Shown: positions 17,007 through 24,652 of the stretch, piece after piece
Layout of the letters: each line of letters starts with the position of its first letter
How positions within the stretch are numbered: position 1 is the first letter of the stretch
From: JAGDZR01 sp049115695
Lineage (GTDB): Bacteria; Bacteroidota; Bacteroidia; Cytophagales; Cyclobacteriaceae
NCBI GenBank assembly: GCA_049115695.1
Contig: JAGDZR010000011.1
Span: 484,043 to 548,042, forward strand
Direction: 5' to 3'
Length of the DNA stretch: 64,000 nt
The notes under the pieces: generated by a model
Seen by the model: the letters and a program-made list of their open reading frames with translations, nothing else
What the model was told of the DNA's origin: nothing
The model's database searches: none
Program-made: the position numbers and the translations under genes

Positions 17007-17666
17007 ATGGTGAATAAAAGTTTGAATGTTTTAGCAGCAGATGATCACACGTTATTCCGCAAAGGAACTGCAATGTTGGTGAAAACCTTTGCTGAGGTAA
17101 ATGAGGTGTATGAAGCTGAAAACGGACAACAGGCTTTGGATGTATTATCCAAGAAGCCTGTTGATATTTTATTGCTTGACCTTGAAATGCCGGTAATGGA
17201 TGGGTGGGATACAGCAAAACAGGTCCTCAGACGTTATCCAGACGTGCATATCATCATGATATCGATGTACGATTCATTGAATATGATTTCGGATTTGATT
17301 GAGATTGGTGTGCACAGCTATCTTCTGAAGGATGCCGATCCGGAAGAAGTTCATCGCGCAATGATATCAGTCATCAATAATGATTTTTACTATAATCAAT
17401 TGGTTGCAAAGGCATTGCATCAAAAAGTTCAGCACAGAGCTACAGAAAAGCCATTTTTCCAGGAAAAGTCTCAATTGACGAAACGGGAGATTGAAATTCT
17501 TCAATTGATTTGTCAGGAGTTGACCATGAAAGAAATTGGCGAGCGATTATTTTTAAGCGAGCAGACGATTCAGACTCATCGCAAAAATCTTATGAAAAAA
17601 ATCGATGTGCGAAATGCCGTCGGGCTGGTAAAGTATGCCATTCAAAACAGTGTAGTCGTCATTTAA
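17007..17666 (+). CDS. NarL/FixJ-family response regulator
   Basis: I take the ATG at 17007, not the in-frame TTG at 16989, giving 219 residues. The receiver domain has the acidic pocket ADDH, phospho-acceptor Asp58 in ILLLDLEMPVMDG and the conserved Lys in SYLLKDADPEEV. The C-terminal LuxR-type helix-turn-helix is at about residues 155-215 (LTKREIEILQLICQELTMKE and SEQTIQTHRKNLMKKI). It would be a phosphorylation-dependent transcription factor. No histidine kinase is adjacent, so it is an orphan here. Confidence 0.93.
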   Translation: MVNKSLNVLAADDHTLFRKGTAMLVKTFAEVNEVYEAENGQQALDVLSKKPVDILLLDLEMPVMDGWDTAKQVLRRYPDVHIIMISMYDSLNMISDLIEIGVHSYLLKDADPEEVHRAMISVINNDFYYNQLVAKALHQKVQHRATEKPFFQEKSQLTKREIEILQLICQELTMKEIGERLFLSEQTIQTHRKNLMKKIDVRNAVGLVKYAIQNSVVVI

Positions 17667-18090
17667 GCTACCCTATTTTAGGTATTTTTACACCCCATTG
17701 ATGGGAGTAAAGCCTGAAAGAAAATGGTGTTAAGTCATTGATTATCAGCAACATCAAGGAACAGGTAAACCCTGTTGATGGTGTAGAACTAATTTTTTCG
17801 ATTCTTATCTTTTGTACTTTTGATCTGTCATTCATTTCTAGAATGATTAGCTCTTAGGTTGATGGTTATCCATCGTATTGCTGGTTGCGGAAGAATCTGG
17901 TCTATGCCAAAATGACAACTCACTAGGGATCTTCCGCAACCGCTTTATTTCAAAATTCTTCTGAACATTCCAACCATTGTTAAGTATTGTGTTTCTATAA
18001 CCTCGAAGGAACAATCCTTACCATTCCTTTACTAAACCAATGTAATCTGCGGTGGATTACTCAACCCGGGATAAAGCCCGGGTTTTTTTG
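17667..18090 (+). ncRNA. Candidate structured non-coding RNA region ending in a strong terminator
   Basis: This 400-base gap has no plausible coding frame but is full of hairpins. CATCA/ACAGG pairs with CCTGT/TGATG at 17752-17780. GGTTGCGGAAGA pairs with TCTTCCGCAACC as a perfect 12-bp inverted repeat at 17883-17894 and 17930-17941. GTAATC pairs with GATTAC at 18042-18060. The terminator at 18063-18089 follows at once. It could be an independent small RNA or a structured 3' UTR of the regulator gene. It does not match the conserved motifs I know for RNase P RNA, tmRNA or 4.5S RNA. The 5' end is not determined. Confidence 0.4.
18063..18089 (+). terminator. Strong intrinsic terminator before the ECF sigma operon
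   Basis: The perfect 8-bp stem AACCCGGG / CCCGGGTT with the 6-base loop ataaag is followed by seven T. It would stop rightward transcription entering from the regulator gene or from the candidate RNA, insulating the sigma factor operon. Confidence 0.9.
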
Positions 18091-18167
18091 TGTCGAAATT
18101 TTTCCCGCCTTGTAACCTTTTGTCCACCTCTTGGTAACTTATCCGAACAACCAAAAAAGAGTACACC

Positions 18168-18719
18168 TTGGATCATCTTAGTGATGAAGCTTTGATCATT
18201 TTAGTACAAAAAGGAGATCAGCATTTTCTGAATGAAATATTCCGAAGATATGAACGGCCCTTGTTTAACTATTTTCTCAAAGTCACAATGAATCAGGACG
18301 ACAGTGCTGATTTGACTCAGACGACTTTTATAAGAGTCATGAAATATGTCAAGTCATTCGATGAAACGAGGTTGTTTAAAGTATGGTTGTTCCAGATTGC
18401 CCGAAACCAGACAAAGGACTATTTCAGGAAGATGAAAGTGCACAAAGATCAATTTAGTCCGGTTGATCACTTACCTGATTTGTCTGGAGACGATGATAGT
18501 GAATTGTTAATCGAAAGAGAAACAAAACTGTTCAAAGCACTGGAAAAATTGGATTGTGACAAACGTGAATTGATTGTGATGACAAAATTGAATGGTCTCA
18601 AGTACGAGCAAGTTGCTCAGATACGGGATACGAGTGTCGGAGCTATCAAAGTTCAGGTGCATCGCACAATTGCGCAGTTGCGAGAAATAATGTTTAACGA
18701 TTTAACTGATGACGAATGA
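18168..18719 (+). CDS. ECF-family RNA polymerase sigma factor
   Basis: A 183-residue sigma-70 family protein of ECF size. Region 2 is visible at residues ~22-90 (YERPLFNYFLKVTMNQDDSADLTQ; FKVWLFQIARNQTKDYFRKM) and region 4 at ~125-175 (LIVMTKLNGLKYEQVAQIRD and VGAIKVQVHRTIAQLRE). No upstream in-frame ATG exists, so the start is the TTG at 18168. The gene overlaps the anti-sigma gene by 4 bases (ATGA), which implies translational coupling. It probably directs its own operon in response to an envelope signal, as is usual for ECF/anti-sigma pairs. Confidence 0.95.
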   Translation: MDHLSDEALIILVQKGDQHFLNEIFRRYERPLFNYFLKVTMNQDDSADLTQTTFIRVMKYVKSFDETRLFKVWLFQIARNQTKDYFRKMKVHKDQFSPVDHLPDLSGDDDSELLIERETKLFKALEKLDCDKRELIVMTKLNGLKYEQVAQIRDTSVGAIKVQVHRTIAQLREIMFNDLTDDE

Positions 18720-19453
18720 AATTTTCTGATCAAGATCTGTTGGCCTACCTCGAAGGAGAGAGTAATGATCGATTGAGAGGGCAGATTGAATTGGCGCTTC
18801 AAGAAGATCTGGAATTGAAAACCAGACTAGACGAGCTGGAATCTGTACAGCGTTTGCTCAATGAGGGTTATGAATACAATCTTCCGAGAAATGTCAGACC
18901 AACCATTGTCAAACCTTCAGCAAGACTCAGTCTTAGTTGGCTAAATATTGCTGCGGCAGTTTTAATTCTGATTACGGGTTATGCGCTTGGTTTTGTGAAT
19001 AGCGGTTCAGACAAAGTTTCGAATCTTGAAATGGCTGAGCTGAAAGCACAAGTAGCAGAACTTCAGCAAGGTTCCATGATCAATGCTTTACACACGCCAA
19101 CCGCGAGTCAAAGGATTGGAGCTGTACGTCAAATTGCGACTGAAAAGACAACAGTAAGTCCAGAGCTACTTGCTGTGCTTGTCAGGACAATGAAGAATGA
19201 TGATAGCCCAAATGTGAGGTATGCGGCAGTTCAGGCACTCGGATCTTTCATGGATAATGAAAATGTTCGGTTGGATATGATAAAATCTCTCGAAGAGCAA
19301 AGTGATCCTTTAGTTCAAATCGCAATGATCCAACTACTGGTAGCTGCAGAAGAACGAAAGGCGATCAATTCATTGGAACAAATTATCAGAAATGAGCAAT
19401 CAATAGACGAAGTAAAGGCACAAGCAAAACTTGCTGTGGACATTTTAATGTAA
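18716..19453 (+). CDS. Membrane anti-sigma factor with a HEAT-repeat extracytoplasmic domain
   Basis: A 245-residue protein. The N-terminal ~65 residues (FSDQDLLAYLEGESNDRLRG) resemble the short sigma-binding domain of anti-sigma factors. One membrane helix follows (LNIAAAVLILITGYALGFV, about residues 77-95), then a coiled helix and a domain with repeated helix pairs (SPNVRYAAVQALGSFMDNEN; SDPLVQIAMIQLLVAAEERK). The latter look like HEAT repeats lying outside the inner membrane. It is expected to hold the sigma factor until the repeat domain senses a signal. The membrane and HEAT parts are clearly visible; the anti-sigma role is mainly from context. Confidence 0.82.
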   Translation: MKFSDQDLLAYLEGESNDRLRGQIELALQEDLELKTRLDELESVQRLLNEGYEYNLPRNVRPTIVKPSARLSLSWLNIAAAVLILITGYALGFVNSGSDKVSNLEMAELKAQVAELQQGSMINALHTPTASQRIGAVRQIATEKTTVSPELLAVLVRTMKNDDSPNVRYAAVQALGSFMDNENVRLDMIKSLEEQSDPLVQIAMIQLLVAAEERKAINSLEQIIRNEQSIDEVKAQAKLAVDILM

Positions 19454-19468
19454 AAAACGAAAAGACTA

Positions 19469-20245
19469 ATGAAAAAGGTATTAATAATCATTTGCATAAC
19501 GATGAGTGTTGCTGGATTGCACGCTCAAGAGTTTAAAATCAAACCGGATGGAACATTGGCCGAGATCACTGTTTCTATCCAAAATCTATATGGCGATATT
19601 AAAGTCATTGGAACCAATGAAGGGGAGGTAAGGATTGTTTCGGACGGTTATGAAGGGATTCCGGAAAAAGCTCAGGGGTTAAAACCTCTATCAGCAACGG
19701 GTCCTGAAAATACAGGTGTGGGGCTCTTTGTTAAAGAAGAAGGCGGACAGCTCATTATTGCTGGCGCACATCGCCGAGCTGATGATGCCAGCTATGAAAT
19801 CTACCTCCCCAAAAACATGAAGCTAAAAATTGATTACAACAGTTTTCAAGCAGAAGATGTAGCAGTTTCAGGAATGGCCAATGAAGTAGAAATAAGATCT
19901 CAGGTTGGCGATTTGGTGATAGAATCTGTTACAGGTCCGATTGTGGCAAATACATTAAGCGGAGACATAGAAGTGATTTTTAGTGAGTTGGCACAAGGTT
20001 CACCGACTTCAATATCCAGCACTTCCGGGGATTTGGACATTACACTTCCTGCCTCATCCAAAGGCACCTTTGCGATGAGCTCCATGTCTGGAGAAGTCTA
20101 TACTGATTTGAACTTTGAAATGGATGAAGAGGGTGATATGAAAAGAGTCGGTGGCGGAATGTCATTGGAAGCAAATCTCAATGGTGGAGGTGTGGAAGTT
20201 TCATTGAAGTGCCTGAGTGGTGACATTTTTATACGAAAGCAATGA
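19469..20245 (+). CDS. Exported DUF4097-like beta-helical protein
   Basis: A 258-residue protein with Sec signal MKKVLIIICITMSVAGLHAQ. The mature part consists of short beta repeats containing the turn SGD/SGE (TLSGDIEVIFSEL, STSGDLDITLPASS, SMSGEVYTDLNFEM, CLSGDIFIRKQ), the pattern of the DUF4097 putative adhesin family, which forms a beta-solenoid. It is the third gene of the sigma factor operon and overlaps the next gene by 4 bases. Proteins like this often accompany anti-sigma factors in Bacteroidota; the function is unknown. Confidence 0.82.
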   Translation: MKKVLIIICITMSVAGLHAQEFKIKPDGTLAEITVSIQNLYGDIKVIGTNEGEVRIVSDGYEGIPEKAQGLKPLSATGPENTGVGLFVKEEGGQLIIAGAHRRADDASYEIYLPKNMKLKIDYNSFQAEDVAVSGMANEVEIRSQVGDLVIESVTGPIVANTLSGDIEVIFSELAQGSPTSISSTSGDLDITLPASSKGTFAMSSMSGEVYTDLNFEMDEEGDMKRVGGGMSLEANLNGGGVEVSLKCLSGDIFIRKQ

Positions 20246-20886
20246 GAGCTTTACTTTCATTAATGGCCGTTGTAATGTTTACAACGCTCAATGCTCAGGG
20301 GATTGTTACGGAGTTGATCCAAGTTGATAGCCAGAAAAAACTGGAGATAGACTTTCCATTCGCAGATGAAATCAGATTTGAACGACATGCAAAACGGTCG
20401 GTAGAAGTGAAAGCAATTGTGAATATCAACGATGGCGAGGATAATGAAATGTTTTCCATCAAGCATAGTGTTGATCAAAATCGCATCGTCGTAAAAATGG
20501 ACAAGGACAAATGGGACAACTATGCAAAAACGAACAAGAAGAAGTGCTGGAATTCGGATATCAAAATAGTTGTAAGTTGTCCTAACAATATGGACTTGCA
20601 TGTGGAAACCATCAGTGGAGATTTGGTGCTGACGAATTCTGGAACGGAGGACTATTTGAAAACCATTTCAGGGGATATTGACCTCACCAGTAAAGCAGGA
20701 ATTGATTTTAAGGCCAAGACGATATCTGGAGAGGTGTACAGTGACATAGAGATTGAATATCCTAAAGGAAAAGACGGCCTGTCTCAACTGGTAGGAATGG
20801 ATGTATATGGCAGTGTAAATGGAGGAGGAAACCTGATCAATCTTGAAACCATTAGCGGAGATATTTTGCTAAGAAAAGGTCAATGA
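20242..20886 (+). CDS. Second exported DUF4097-like protein
   Basis: A 214-residue paralogue of the upstream gene with signal MRALLSLMAVVMFTTLNAQ. It has the same repeated turns (TISGDLVLTNSG, TISGDIDLTSKAG, TISGEVYSDIEIEY, TISGDILLRKGQ) spaced about 20-60 residues apart. The ATGA overlap with the previous gene implies coupled translation, so the pair may be made in similar amounts and act together. It is the last gene of the operon; its 3' end overlaps the convergent paraoxonase-like gene by 7 bases. Confidence 0.82.
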   Translation: MRALLSLMAVVMFTTLNAQGIVTELIQVDSQKKLEIDFPFADEIRFERHAKRSVEVKAIVNINDGEDNEMFSIKHSVDQNRIVVKMDKDKWDNYAKTNKKKCWNSDIKIVVSCPNNMDLHVETISGDLVLTNSGTEDYLKTISGDIDLTSKAGIDFKAKTISGEVYSDIEIEYPKGKDGLSQLVGMDVYGSVNGGGNLINLETISGDILLRKGQ

Positions 20887-21908
20887 TTTAGCCGAACAAA
20901 GGGAACGTGTGTGTCTGCCACGTTCCCAATTATTAGGTAATTTGAAAAAGGGAGAGCAGTAGAACTGGCAGAAACAATGTTTCCACCCTCAAGGTATGCC
21001 AGACTCATTTTATAGTCAGATTTGCCTTGATAGTTCAAGGTAATGATCTCTGAAGGGGCAATTTCATTTTCCCCATTTGCGTAGGCGACAAAGTCTAGCA
21101 GATTAGGATGACTAGCAATCCACATTTTTCCTGTTGGACCTATTTCGATGTTGTCGACACCAGTATTCGCATCAATTATTTCAACCAGATTTAATTGACC
21201 ACTCGCTAACACATCATATACCTTTATGCTAAACTCTCTTGTTGCTGCGACGAATAATCTATTATTTTGAAATGCTAGGCCATTGGCATATCCAAAACCA
21301 TCAGCAACCTGCTCAAATTTGGATCCGTCATAATACACAACCGAGCCGGTAGATAGACCGAAATAATTTTCTGCAATACTCCCAAGACCACTATGATATA
21401 AGTGATCGTTAGTGATATAGAGTTTGTTTTCATCCACGGCGACCAGGTCATTCGGACTATAGGCAAGTGGATCAGATAATGAGTTTGTTTGTATTAATTC
21501 GTTGTTATATAACTCGAATGTTTCAATAGTGTGACCATCTGCGTGATTGATTACCCAGACTTTGTAGGTACTAGAGTCGATTTTATACATGGTAAGTCCG
21601 TGTGGGAAAAAACCGGGACCTCCAAAAACAAACTTCGGTTGCGGATTTGAAGAACTAAGATCTACCAAATACAAACCACCATGATGTTCCCGATCGTTCA
21701 CTTTCCATTGACGGTCATCGGCTGAGACGATCATGAAAGAGTCAGCATAGCTAAGCGCAAAGTCTTCAGCACCTATGATATCAAGTTTGAGGATAACATC
21801 TTTTGAGGTATGGGTTGGCTCGATCGTACGAAAGAAACCAGTTGACATTAACACATAACTAACATAAACACCGATAATGGTCAAAAGGGCTAAAAGGATT
21901 CTCTTCAT
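20880..21908 (-). CDS. Paraoxonase-like (PON family) calcium-dependent lactonase/arylesterase
   Basis: A 342-residue protein, N-terminally anchored by one hydrophobic helix (ILLALLTIIGVYVSYVLMST). Residues equivalent to the calcium and catalytic residues of mammalian PON1 are all visible: Glu48-Asp49 (IGAEDFAL), His103 (FPHGLTMY), His122 (NHADGHTIETF), Asn153 (SPNDLVAV), Asn209 (YANGLAF) and Asp252-Asn253 (GVDNIEIGP). This matches a six-bladed beta-propeller with a lactonase-type site, probably facing the periplasm. The alignment is from memory. It is the last gene of the minus-strand run starting at GH97, two bases after the WD40 gene. Confidence 0.85.
   Translation of the reverse strand: MKRILLALLTIIGVYVSYVLMSTGFFRTIEPTHTSKDVILKLDIIGAEDFALSYADSFMIVSADDRQWKVNDREHHGGLYLVDLSSSNPQPKFVFGGPGFFPHGLTMYKIDSSTYKVWVINHADGHTIETFELYNNELIQTNSLSDPLAYSPNDLVAVDENKLYITNDHLYHSGLGSIAENYFGLSTGSVVYYDGSKFEQVADGFGYANGLAFQNNRLFVAATREFSIKVYDVLASGQLNLVEIIDANTGVDNIEIGPTGKMWIASHPNLLDFVAYANGENEIAPSEIITLNYQGKSDYKMSLAYLEGGNIVSASSTALPFSNYLIIGNVADTHVPFVRLNH
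20901..20927. other. Strong hairpin at the convergent 3' ends
   Basis: GGGAACGTG (20901-20909) and CACGTTCCC (20919-20927) form a perfect 9-bp stem with a 9-base loop, within the last codons of the minus-strand paraoxonase-like gene and just after the stop of the rightward operon. There is no T run, so it is not a classical terminator, but it could stabilise the 3' end of the sigma factor operon message. Confidence 0.5.
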
Positions 21909-21910
21909 AA

Positions 21911-23278
21911 TTATTCAACGGCAGGTTTACCAGGGCAAGTTTCTTCATATGGAAACTCAGTGGCGGGCCCTACAAACTGTCTCCATTCCGATTTGCTCAA
22001 ATTCCTGGAGATCATCAGACAAACATCCAAGGATAGCTCAACTGGGTTGAGCGGAAACCTTCTGATCTTACCATCGCCTGAAGCTGTGAATAGCGATTGA
22101 CCATCTGGATGAAATTCCACATCGAGGACCCATTCGCCATGATCATCCAACACAATTGGACTATTATAAATCTTATCACTGTCCATGTACCAGATTCTGG
22201 CAGTTTTATCTCTTGATCCAGCTGCCACTCTGCTACCATCAGGACTAAAGGCAATAGATGAGACTTCAGATCCAAATCCCGTAAGATCCGGACCGAATTG
22301 CCGCTGATTTTCTAAATCCCACATCATTATATAACCTCTGCCAGTTTCATAATTGGAACCACCAATAGCCAGGAACCTACCATCTGGAGAGAATCTAACA
22401 GCCGATACAGGTAAATTCTCTTTGCTGCGTCGATAAATCACCAAAGAACGATAATTGGGATCATTCAGGTTCATTAAAACCACATCTCCATTAGGAGACC
22501 CTACAGCTAATACATTTCCATCAGGGCTAGCATCTAAGGATTTAATTGGTGCAGTAAATCTTGATATTTCTATAGGTTCATCATTTTCATACCTAAAGAG
22601 TTTTTTGTCCATTCCTATTGAATACAAGGCCTTGCCATCCGAAGTAAATGCAAATGGTAGTCCGGTATGTGAATTAATTTCGGTTGGTTTGGTACCAGGG
22701 TCGCGCATTGAGTATTTGAAGGTCTTATTGTTAGCCACCACCACAAATGCATCCTCCACCACGGCGAGAAACTCCGTTTTCTTGTCCTGATATATGATTT
22801 CAACTGACCGATTTTCCAAATCCCATTTCACCAGGTTGCTCCCTGCATCAACAGCTAATAAGGATTTATTATCATCAAAGGAAAGCTGTTGGATGGCAAT
22901 GTGTCCGCCTTTAGTCGCCTGGGGATGCAGATACTGATTGAAGGCGGCATCTGATTTCTCTGACACTTCTGTCGCTCCAAAATCCGGATTTTGTTTTGCG
23001 AAGTTTTGCCTCAAAAGTCCTTGCTTTCCATAGTATAAAGCGGTGTATAAGCTTCCCATTTCAGGAAAAGTACTTGCACCATGTTTTTCATAAAATTGCC
23101 AGGCTTGTAGGGCAACAAGGGCTCTCAGTTCCTCATCCGATACAGTTTTCACTTTTTGGGACATTTGCTCAGTGACCATTTGATACTTGAGCTGCCGAAC
23201 CTTATTAGATTCTTGAGCAAGACAAGGGAAGCATAGAATGGATGTAAGTAATAGTGTGAATTGGTGATTCAGTTTCAT
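21911..23278 (-). CDS. Exported WD40-repeat protein
   Basis: I take the ATG at 23278 (455 residues) because it opens a Sec signal MKLNHQFTLLLTSILCFPCLAQ; an upstream TTG at 23293 is less likely. An N-terminal helical segment (residues ~25-110) is followed by WD40-type blades: SFDDNKSLLAVDAGSNLVKW, ASPDGNVLAVGSPNGDVVLM, FSPDGRFLAIGGSNYETG, FSPDGSRVAAGSRDKTARIW and FHPDGQSLFTASGDGKIRRF. It is a likely beta-propeller scaffold in the periplasm or at the cell surface. It probably shares an operon with the cupin gene and the paraoxonase-like gene. Confidence 0.85.
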   Translation of the reverse strand: MKLNHQFTLLLTSILCFPCLAQESNKVRQLKYQMVTEQMSQKVKTVSDEELRALVALQAWQFYEKHGASTFPEMGSLYTALYYGKQGLLRQNFAKQNPDFGATEVSEKSDAAFNQYLHPQATKGGHIAIQQLSFDDNKSLLAVDAGSNLVKWDLENRSVEIIYQDKKTEFLAVVEDAFVVVANNKTFKYSMRDPGTKPTEINSHTGLPFAFTSDGKALYSIGMDKKLFRYENDEPIEISRFTAPIKSLDASPDGNVLAVGSPNGDVVLMNLNDPNYRSLVIYRRSKENLPVSAVRFSPDGRFLAIGGSNYETGRGYIMMWDLENQRQFGPDLTGFGSEVSSIAFSPDGSRVAAGSRDKTARIWYMDSDKIYNSPIVLDDHGEWVLDVEFHPDGQSLFTASGDGKIRRFPLNPVELSLDVCLMISRNLSKSEWRQFVGPATEFPYEETCPGKPAVE

Positions 23279-23311
23279 ACTACAAATTACCAAATCTTTA
23301 GAACTATGTCA

Positions 23312-23641
23312 CTATTCAATCACATAGTCATCCCGTCGAGGACTGAAAACATCCATGATTTTGCAATCAGTTAGTGCTTTTCCATGATGAACCGCTTCAC
23401 TCGGGATGACCACAATTTTTCCTGGTTCGCAATGGTAAGTTTCACCGTCTACCGTCATTTCAAAAGCGCCTTGCATGACCTGAGTAGTCTGGACATGAAT
23501 GTGATGGTGCTCGGGAAGTACTGCACCCGCTTTTATATCCCAGTAGGCGATGGTAAAGTTGTCCGTGTGAACAAATCGTCCGGTAAACCCTTCGATGATC
23601 TGCTTAGATGGCAGTTTTGATATTGTTTTAGCGTGATCCAT
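23312..23641 (-). CDS. Small cupin-domain protein
   Basis: A 109-residue single-domain cupin. Motif 1 is visible as GAVLPEHHHIHVQTTQVMQG, with the usual metal-binding histidines and Glu/Gln, and motif 2 as PGKIVVIPSEAVHHGKA. Such proteins may be dioxygenases, isomerases or sugar-binding sensors; nothing here decides. It lies 6 bases after the LD-carboxypeptidase gene, so co-transcription is likely. Confidence 0.88.
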   Translation of the reverse strand: MDHAKTISKLPSKQIIEGFTGRFVHTDNFTIAYWDIKAGAVLPEHHHIHVQTTQVMQGAFEMTVDGETYHCEPGKIVVIPSEAVHHGKALTDCKIMDVFSPRRDDYVIE

Positions 23642-23647
23642 TTCAGT

Positions 23648-24643
23648 TTAGTTAACGGCTGTTTCCAATAGTTTTATCATCCCTTTATCAGCGTCCAACA
23701 AAGCCTCAATTCCAATGGGGAGGGTGGCGTTGTGTGGTTCATGACCAAACGGAAATCCAGTTACTACCGGAATGCCCAGATCTCCTAATCGATCTTTAAA
23801 AACTTCCGAAAGTCCTATTGAGAATTCATAGTAAGGATCATCAGGTGAGGTGTCACAGTCAGTGAAGTAACCCAGGGCTATTCCCTTTGCTCCTTCAAAC
23901 TTCCCGGCAGAAACCATCTGGGTGAGCATACGATCTACTCGGTAGGTGGATTCTCCAACTTCTTCAATGAAAACGATGTGATCCTTGTAATTAACATCAT
24001 GGTTGGTGCCAATCAGGCTCGTCAGAAGGGACAGGTTGCCCCCAATCAACTTTCCTTCTGCGGTTCCGCTTGTAATGATCTCAGGTTCTTCTGCTTTGAT
24101 TTTTACTTTCTTTCCCTTTTCGAGCACGTCAAATAAATAATCTGCGCTGAAATCATTTAGTGATGAGGCGCCAACTGGTCCATGAAATCCGACTAACCCG
24201 CAATGCTTGTAAAAGGCACTAAATAATGCTGTGATATCACTGTACCCAATAAATGGTTTGGGATTGTTGCGAATGACCTCAAAATCAATCTCATCTAGGA
24301 GACGCGTAGTACCATATCCACCTCTTGCGCACATAACCGCATCCACCTGTGGATCAGCAAACATTTCATGAAGATCTTCAATACGCTGCTGGTCTGTACC
24401 AGATAGAAATCCGGAGCGATTTCTAAGATTGTCAGAATACTTGACGGCAAAGCCAAGCATTTCCATGTTCGAGATTGTTTTCTCAAAAGCAGATCGCGTT
24501 AACGCACTGGCTGGTGCAATGAGCCCCACCGTCGGGTTCTTGGGCAAACGAGCAGGTTTTACAACACGCTGTTGTTGAGGAAATGAAAATGCCGGGGTAA
24601 CTCCAACCAGAGCTCCTGCTTTCAAAAAGTGTCTACGGTCCAT
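23648..24643 (-). CDS. LD-carboxypeptidase (peptidase S66 family)
   Basis: A 331-residue enzyme that removes the terminal D-alanine from muropeptide tetrapeptides during peptidoglycan recycling. The RGGYG block (CARGGYGTTRLL) is present. The likely triad is Ser135 in FIGYSDITAL, Glu227 in VFIEEVGES and His301 in FPFGHEPHNATLPIG. The N-terminus MDRRHFLKAGALVGVTPAFS has an RR and a hydrophobic segment, resembling a Tat signal, so the enzyme may act in the periplasm, unlike cytoplasmic E. coli LdcA. Confidence 0.92.
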   Translation of the reverse strand: MDRRHFLKAGALVGVTPAFSFPQQQRVVKPARLPKNPTVGLIAPASALTRSAFEKTISNMEMLGFAVKYSDNLRNRSGFLSGTDQQRIEDLHEMFADPQVDAVMCARGGYGTTRLLDEIDFEVIRNNPKPFIGYSDITALFSAFYKHCGLVGFHGPVGASSLNDFSADYLFDVLEKGKKVKIKAEEPEIITSGTAEGKLIGGNLSLLTSLIGTNHDVNYKDHIVFIEEVGESTYRVDRMLTQMVSAGKFEGAKGIALGYFTDCDTSPDDPYYEFSIGLSEVFKDRLGDLGIPVVTGFPFGHEPHNATLPIGIEALLDADKGMIKLLETAVN

Positions 24644-24652
24644 AGGACGAAG

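Noticed and set aside
17667..18090. RNase P RNA, tmRNA or 4.5S RNA in the structured gap
   Set aside because: None of the conserved sequence blocks of these RNAs that I know could be found.
20260..20601. 113-codon frame on the minus strand opposite the second DUF4097 gene
   Set aside because: It lies wholly within a well-supported gene coupled to its operon; the translation shows no domain.
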